Of a stretch of DNA of 64,000 nt, positions 61,501 through 64,000 are shown piece after piece (the first letter of the stretch is position 1; each line of letters begins with the position of its first letter). Source of the DNA: CAISIP01 sp965278985 (GTDB lineage Bacteria; Pseudomonadota; Gammaproteobacteria; Burkholderiales; Burkholderiaceae_C); contig OZ257131.1 in the NCBI GenBank assembly GCA_965278985.1, positions 1,178,001-1,242,000 of the forward strand, given 5' to 3'. Both the position numbers and the translations under genes were made by a program. The notes under the pieces were generated by a model. The model searched no databases. It saw only the letters and a list, made by a program, of their open reading frames with translations, and was not told the origin of the DNA.

Positions 61501-64000
61501 TCTTCGCCGGACGCGACATCCTCATCGGCGCCGGGGCAGGTGCCGGGGACAACGTCGTGGTAGCTGCATTGGGCGGCACACTGGACGCCGAATTGACGGC
61601 GGGGCGTGACCTGCTGGTCGCGGGCAACGGCGGATCGGCCGTCCTGAGCCATGCCGCCACCAACTACACCCAGAGGCTGAGCGCGGGGCGCAATCTCGCG
61701 GTGGTCGGCGGCAGCGGTGGGCTTTCGGGTGCATCGGCTTCCGTCACCAGCGCGGGGTACCAGACCTTTGGGGTGGGCAATGACTTCCTGATCCAGGGGG
61801 GCGCGTCCGACGGTGCCGCGGCGCTGGTGCAGGCCGCCTTCAACCAGAGCGATGCCGGCGTGGCCATGCGCAACCTGAGCGTGGTGGGGGGCGGCAACAA
61901 TGCCCAGGCAGCGTTGGTGGCAGGTGCGTCGCAGAGTTTCACGAACATCCAGGGCAACCTGACCGTGGCGGGTGGAGCAGGAACGAACGCACTGGCGAAG
62001 ATCGAGTCCACGAACGGTTCCCAGGCCCTGGGTAACAGCAATGGGGCGACCATCGACCAGGTACTGGTGCAAGGCGGCTCGGGCGTCGGGGCGAGTGCGG
62101 CCATCCGCAGCCTGTCGACGTCGAGTGTCGCGCAGTCCGTGCACAGCGATGGTGACATCCTTGTCGTGGGTGGTAGCGCCACGGGCAGCGATGCAGAAAT
62201 TGCCAGCGCCGCAGGCAGCCAGACCGTCGGCTCGAACTTCACGCGGTTTTCCAACGCCACGCAGAACATCGTGGTGCAAGGTGGTGCCGGTGGCAGCGCA
62301 CGCATCCGTGCCAACGGCACGCAGACGCTGGAAGCTGGCGACAACATCGTGGTCCAGGGTGGCTCGGGTAGCGGGACTTACGCGGTGGTGGAAACCACGG
62401 GCGCGCAGACGGTGGGTCGCTCCGAGATCCAGACCTTCTTCAACAACTACGTGGATCCCACCAACAACATCACGGTGCAGGGTGGTGGCGGTGACAATGC
62501 CTTCGCGGCGATACGCACCACGGCCACCAATGCCAGCACGCAGACCTTGCGCGCCGGCGGCGACATCGCTGTGCTGGGAGGGGCGGGCGCCGGTGCCTAT
62601 GGGGAGGTCTCGAGCACGGCCACCGGATTGCAGAGCATCGGCACCAGCTCGACCAGCAACAACGATCCCACGCGCAACATCCGGGTTCAGGCCGGTGCCG
62701 GCGGCATTGCGCGCATCCAGGCGCAGGGCAGCCAGTCCATTCTCCTGGGCGGAGACCTGACCGTGCAGGGCGGTACGGGAGCGGGCATGACGGCTTCCAT
62801 CGAGTCGGTGGCGGGCGCGCAGACCATCGGCAACACGAGCACCTCGTTCAACGACTCCACGGGCTCCATCACCGTTGCCGGTGGCAGTGCTGCGGATGCA
62901 GCGGCCTGGGTACGCGCCAGGACCAACCAGACGCTGAACGCAGGCAACAAGATCGCGCTGGGGGGCGGCTCCGCTGCCGGCACATTCGCGGATGTGTCGA
63001 CCGGCACCGGTTTCCAGACCATCAACAACGCGTCGGGCGGCGACCTCAACACCGCCACCAACACCTTTGACAGGGGCGTGACGCTCACGGGCGGCACTTT
63101 CGCCTTCAGCTATGCGCGCTTCATGGCCGGCAGCAGCCAGCAGCTCACCACCACGGGCGACGTCGTGCTCCGAGGCGGCACGGGCAACCAGTCGGGTGCG
63201 CTCTTCGATGCCAACTTCGGGCAGTACGTTTCAGCCGCCGGCAGGGTTGACATCACCGGTGGCAGCGGTGCCAGCATGGGCGGCAACCAGACGGGCTTCG
63301 AGAACCACACCAGCGGTGGCCAGACCATCCAGGCGGGGGGTGACATCGTGGTGACTGCCGGCACCACAGGCTCCTACACCAGCATCACCAACAGCGGCAG
63401 CGGCGCGCAGTTGATCAGTTCCTCCACCGGTTCGGTGTCGGTCGTGGCCCCGGCCAGCAATCCGAATGCCGATGGTTTCGTGAGCATCGAGTCGGGCACG
63501 GGCGGACAGACCCTCTACCTGCCCAACGGCAGCCTGACCGTGGACAACGCGGGCGCGCTGGCTGCCTACATCTCCAGCGATGGCACCCAGTCCATCACGG
63601 CGAAGTCCATGCTCATCAGCGTGTCTTCGCCCTACAGCCTGGGCGGCGTCGGCCCGGTTGCGGTGGTGAGCGCAGAAGGTGACCAGACCATCAATTTGCT
63701 GGGTGACCGCGCCACGGTCGGCACCGCCACGCTGGTGGTGCGCAACATGAGCGACGTGGCAGGCTCGCTGGCTGCGCTGTATTCCGGTGGAAACCTCAGC
63801 ATCCTCATGGATTACAACGCTGCGGGGCTGGTGCAGATCGGCGACATCAACGGCCTGGGCCGTGCCTTCATCTCGGCCGACAAAGAGCTCACCATGGTAG
63901 CCGGCCAACTGCTGTTGCAAGGCGGCATGAACGCTGCGGCCGATGCGTTGCTGCTCTCGGCGCAAGCCGATCCCACAGACGGCATCATGGTGCTGAGCAC
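55563..64000 (+). CDS. Two-partner-secretion filamentous haemagglutinin-type exoprotein (3' end outside window)
   Basis: Giant surface/secreted protein; 2812 residues are visible and the frame is still open at the right edge. Signal peptide ends near Ala29 (WGTVAWA). The TPS domain (about 32-290) has the hallmark FLINPNGIVIGAGARIDT and FIAST segments, NGGLITAGPGGRIFLIAP and ILLAAGRKLE, required for export through a TpsB pore. The rest is Gly/Ser/Thr/Asn/Ala-rich beta-helix, with a repeat array at 61515-63621. Two close Cys pairs occur (QCSTSAFACT near 58194-58223 and CTLCS near 61044-61058), unusual for the class. The ATG at 55563, 6 bases after AGGAGA, is preferred to the adjacent ATG at 55560. 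No TpsB (FhaC-like) partner lies upstream; it may be beyond the edge. Probable adhesin or contact-dependent factor. Confidence 0.92.
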   Translation, partial: MVKGNRAKLPRLKALMVAVHAAWGTVAWALPQDATVVNGQVVITQPAAGSMRINASNGAIINWRQFSIGAGESTRFIQPSATSAVLNRVVGSEASQLLGQLQSNGQVFLINPNGIVIGAGARIDTNSFIASTLDIADADFLAGKLRFFERGTAGRIDNGGLITAGPGGRIFLIAPDIQNSGILHAPDGQILLAAGRKLEITSMDLDGIRFEIQAPTDSVLNLGQLLAENGAIGAFAGTLRHSGTAQANRLALDADGGIVLAGSHNLTLDAGSITRADGARGGNIVLQSAQGTTRVAGTVSAQGSAGQGGDIRVLGERVSLQAGATLDASGSLGGGQILVGGDYQGKNAAVQNAERVSVAEGTTLRADATAQGDGGRIIVWADENTRFQGHVSAQGAGQDGDGGFAEVSGKQNLEFAGTANLGAALGQSGTLLLDPLDIIISSTSGLLPSVVDEFTDFPFNVVTVSPKTLAGLQGNVMLQANRDIYIKDELKLTAAGAGVTMLAGGATYTDGAIYNNGGIITVGGAVTLRANGLYGRGGITTAGGAVDVLTTGTLSYGGVMDGIKYGVIDTGNGSVTLASANGSVNSANVLAGSGNITVTASDNGSTNSIGIFGGSYVTTGVSTFTALGTNGRISGVNVHAGTATLSAERDVNAVVQVGDRVNASSSTGSVTLSADGDTPLRVGTVSARNSVSLVSNHGMAMASQGQVSAAAFNLFVGGSSVAAGAADAPLLFATNSAAVQPTIAVYGATAPVHIGLGASTVLGSLYLEGSVAGLGGSSLTGGANLAGAAFSVGAGMLDFSLATTSGLAGGLTVSVRDGGIHATNLSLPGAAAVLAPQGGVVLDAFTGGSLVISARGDVSIGSAQTTGAGGIRVDARQCSTSAFACTAANNITAGTLSTSGSGSIGLYTYDNGSISVSSLAAAGDVAIAAGRVFNTSSFTSQATTNGISLGTVVGGRDVDVNNVGNGNVTIGSLQATRSVDIAAGNYYQPVAFGPSAQTSNQITVQNVGNAATGDYTIYNNGTGGIALGGTIDRTASGSVYLQTANGSVSSSGDIAARYYLSVNAGQGSVSLGNATSAETGIDIYAGSSVLVGNLVAGSPSSSGSVTVQAGADLRFASIQSTGANSNSGSVYLAAYGGAVRTTLDNPGMDIVASGDVSLYAFDTAAGSIGNSAFTNPLNIQAGSNAIVTLLAGKDIGATSKAVTVDTTGTIDVTSYGGQFHVAATDGTTERAVASIRLSASAAGVGAGQSSTFDSANQDVVASSNGSALTLGDLVQTTGTLNEFAFQALGGGLNFGNVNLATTGFDKLALASQGPLIQTTGNILAGNLRLDAGGGDVTVGGTITANSAEIASPSRNNILYIRGGNIATASLQAQSIDVLGNGTVAINGTVNSTGTQRGFANGAYDYDVRTYVTDELKLVAGGNLTTAGAVTSATSSILTAGGSVNVAGGAGAVSGGAFGNFYYHDKVQMTAGAAPGGTIAAGALSALDVTLQAYGVTVGTINANQATSVTGNTLQTGAITSGSSAILTGSSLATGSITAPNIRLTGDTWATGNLTASSSLQITASAGYAPSGIALNSGNVQITAQGNIAIGSASNSSLTSPNVTLSSALGNVSAELTGTSRLNLSSGKGFLVTTDTWLTNLDVTAYWDKATDTVGGSVGASVVYGANLQTFSLGFAGPLVLRVDADPSAAAGRTWNFSYNDYSALAVVASPTPSANDNVALQMDHAGTGSFYIYFGSDTVFGSSTVNLGTPSAVGGTLSLNTGGTVQLNSVQTHGGSLYAVSRSGDILVGSIVTSAENFGGDVSLYSYNGSIERDGGSSHLIETAALCTLCSPSGPRISGDITLSAALNVGANGAIPVAQVGYLSIEAHDTINVDVTAGSPVGLSITTAGSGTGAVSVNNSTFTGLSITRGGGNLILGALNPGFIADFALTATDGNLYVAGDIANVGNLRLNAGYGYNQTGDLIFLANGGPRSVTSQSHNLFAGRDILIGAGAGAGDNVVVAALGGTLDAELTAGRDLLVAGNGGSAVLSHAATNYTQRLSAGRNLAVVGGSGGLSGASASVTSAGYQTFGVGNDFLIQGGASDGAAALVQAAFNQSDAGVAMRNLSVVGGGNNAQAALVAGASQSFTNIQGNLTVAGGAGTNALAKIESTNGSQALGNSNGATIDQVLVQGGSGVGASAAIRSLSTSSVAQSVHSDGDILVVGGSATGSDAEIASAAGSQTVGSNFTRFSNATQNIVVQGGAGGSARIRANGTQTLEAGDNIVVQGGSGSGTYAVVETTGAQTVGRSEIQTFFNNYVDPTNNITVQGGGGDNAFAAIRTTATNASTQTLRAGGDIAVLGGAGAGAYGEVSSTATGLQSIGTSSTSNNDPTRNIRVQAGAGGIARIQAQGSQSILLGGDLTVQGGTGAGMTASIESVAGAQTIGNTSTSFNDSTGSITVAGGSAADAAAWVRARTNQTLNAGNKIALGGGSAAGTFADVSTGTGFQTINNASGGDLNTATNTFDRGVTLTGGTFAFSYARFMAGSSQQLTTTGDVVLRGGTGNQSGALFDANFGQYVSAAGRVDITGGSGASMGGNQTGFENHTSGGQTIQAGGDIVVTAGTTGSYTSITNSGSGAQLISSSTGSVSVVAPASNPNADGFVSIESGTGGQTLYLPNGSLTVDNAGALAAYISSDGTQSITAKSMLISVSSPYSLGGVGPVAVVSAEGDQTINLLGDRATVGTATLVVRNMSDVAGSLAALYSGGNLSILMDYNAAGLVQIGDINGLGRAFISADKELTMVAGQLLLQGGMNAAADALLLSAQADPTDGIMVLS
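61515..63621 (+). repeat. Degenerate protein-level repeat array in the exoprotein
   Basis: About 20 units of 25-42 residues. Each starts with a strand such as ILVVGGSATG, IVVQGGAGG or ITVQGGGGD, followed by a strand ending QT(L/V/I), as in TQTLEAGDN, AQTVGRSE and AQTIGNTS. Shorter units ending AGD/AGG tend to alternate with longer ones ending QT(V/I)G plus an Asn/Ser/Thr-rich loop, giving a higher period of roughly 65-70 residues. The DNA is diverged, so the array is old and maintained at protein level. Confidence 0.8.

Noticed and set aside
61515..63621. CRISPR-like or DNA-level tandem repeats
   Set aside because: Repetition is visible only in the protein; nucleotide units vary in length and sequence and no spacer/repeat pattern exists.

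Overview
This 64-kb window is a high-GC, densely coded chromosomal segment. Its gene content points to a betaproteobacterium of the order Burkholderiales, most likely family Comamonadaceae. The main clues are a Bug/TctC-type solute-binding protein, an IclR-type pobR divergent from pobA, a ligase-associated Lhr/PdeM repair cluster, a LigE-type periplasmic DNA ligase, and a dapC-dapD-pilU...prmB gene order. I saw no rRNA, tRNA, CRISPR array, intact insertion sequence or replication origin.

Layout. (1) 1-5690 (+): DNA repair. An ATP-dependent DNA ligase cut by the left edge, a ligase-associated Lhr-Core helicase and a PdeM phosphoesterase form a tight unit, followed by an exported LigE-type ligase. 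(2) 5714-6660 (+): an Xre-RES toxin-antitoxin module with a candidate operator. (3) 6706-12390: an M14 peptidase, an ADP-forming acyl-CoA synthetase divergent from an AraC regulator, and a GAF-domain protein. (4) 12546-22385: a catabolic and uptake cluster with mannonate dehydratase, an IclR regulator, an RraA-like aldolase, an M81 (MlrC-like) peptidase and a complete Dpp/Gsi-type peptide ABC transporter whose genes overlap head to tail. (5) 22392-26544: a 56-residue membrane protein, a PhyH dioxygenase, three unrecognised genes (one clearly secreted, one probably) and a DUF4256 protein.

(6) 26582-39477: a large two-component signalling block (three histidine kinases, two of them hybrid; three further receiver proteins, one with an EAL c-di-GMP phosphodiesterase domain; a free Hpt protein). 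It lies between recombination scars. On the left are a 165-bp near-identical copy of the 3' end of the tctC gene at 39550 and a decayed EAL remnant. On the right is a DUF4256 N-terminal fragment joined out of frame to an MliC-like fragment. (7) 39550-46923: TctC-family binding protein, CaiB/BaiF CoA-transferase, pobA/pobR for 4-hydroxybenzoate with a 13-bp perfect inverted repeat between them, AllA-like protein, PanE-like reductase, EamA transporter and a LETM1-like small membrane protein. (8) 46994-55386 (-): a subtilase with a GlyGly-CTERM-like tail, an ABC-F protein overlapping prmB, a PilU-like ATPase, dapD and dapC. (9) 55563-end (+): an exceptionally large two-partner-secretion (filamentous haemagglutinin-type) exoprotein, open to the right edge, with at least 2812 residues visible and a long array of degenerate beta-helix repeats.

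How the parts fit: the first block is DNA break repair plus an exported ligase. Regions 3-4 and 7 look like regulated uptake and catabolism of organic acids, peptides and aromatics. Region 6 is a self-contained multistep phosphorelay with a c-di-GMP output. The pilus motor ATPase and giant adhesin at the right would suit a surface-attached lifestyle, but no direct link between them and the phosphorelay is shown by the sequence. Gene starts were chosen from Shine-Dalgarno sequences, signal peptides and stop/start overlaps; domain calls are by motif recognition without database searches.
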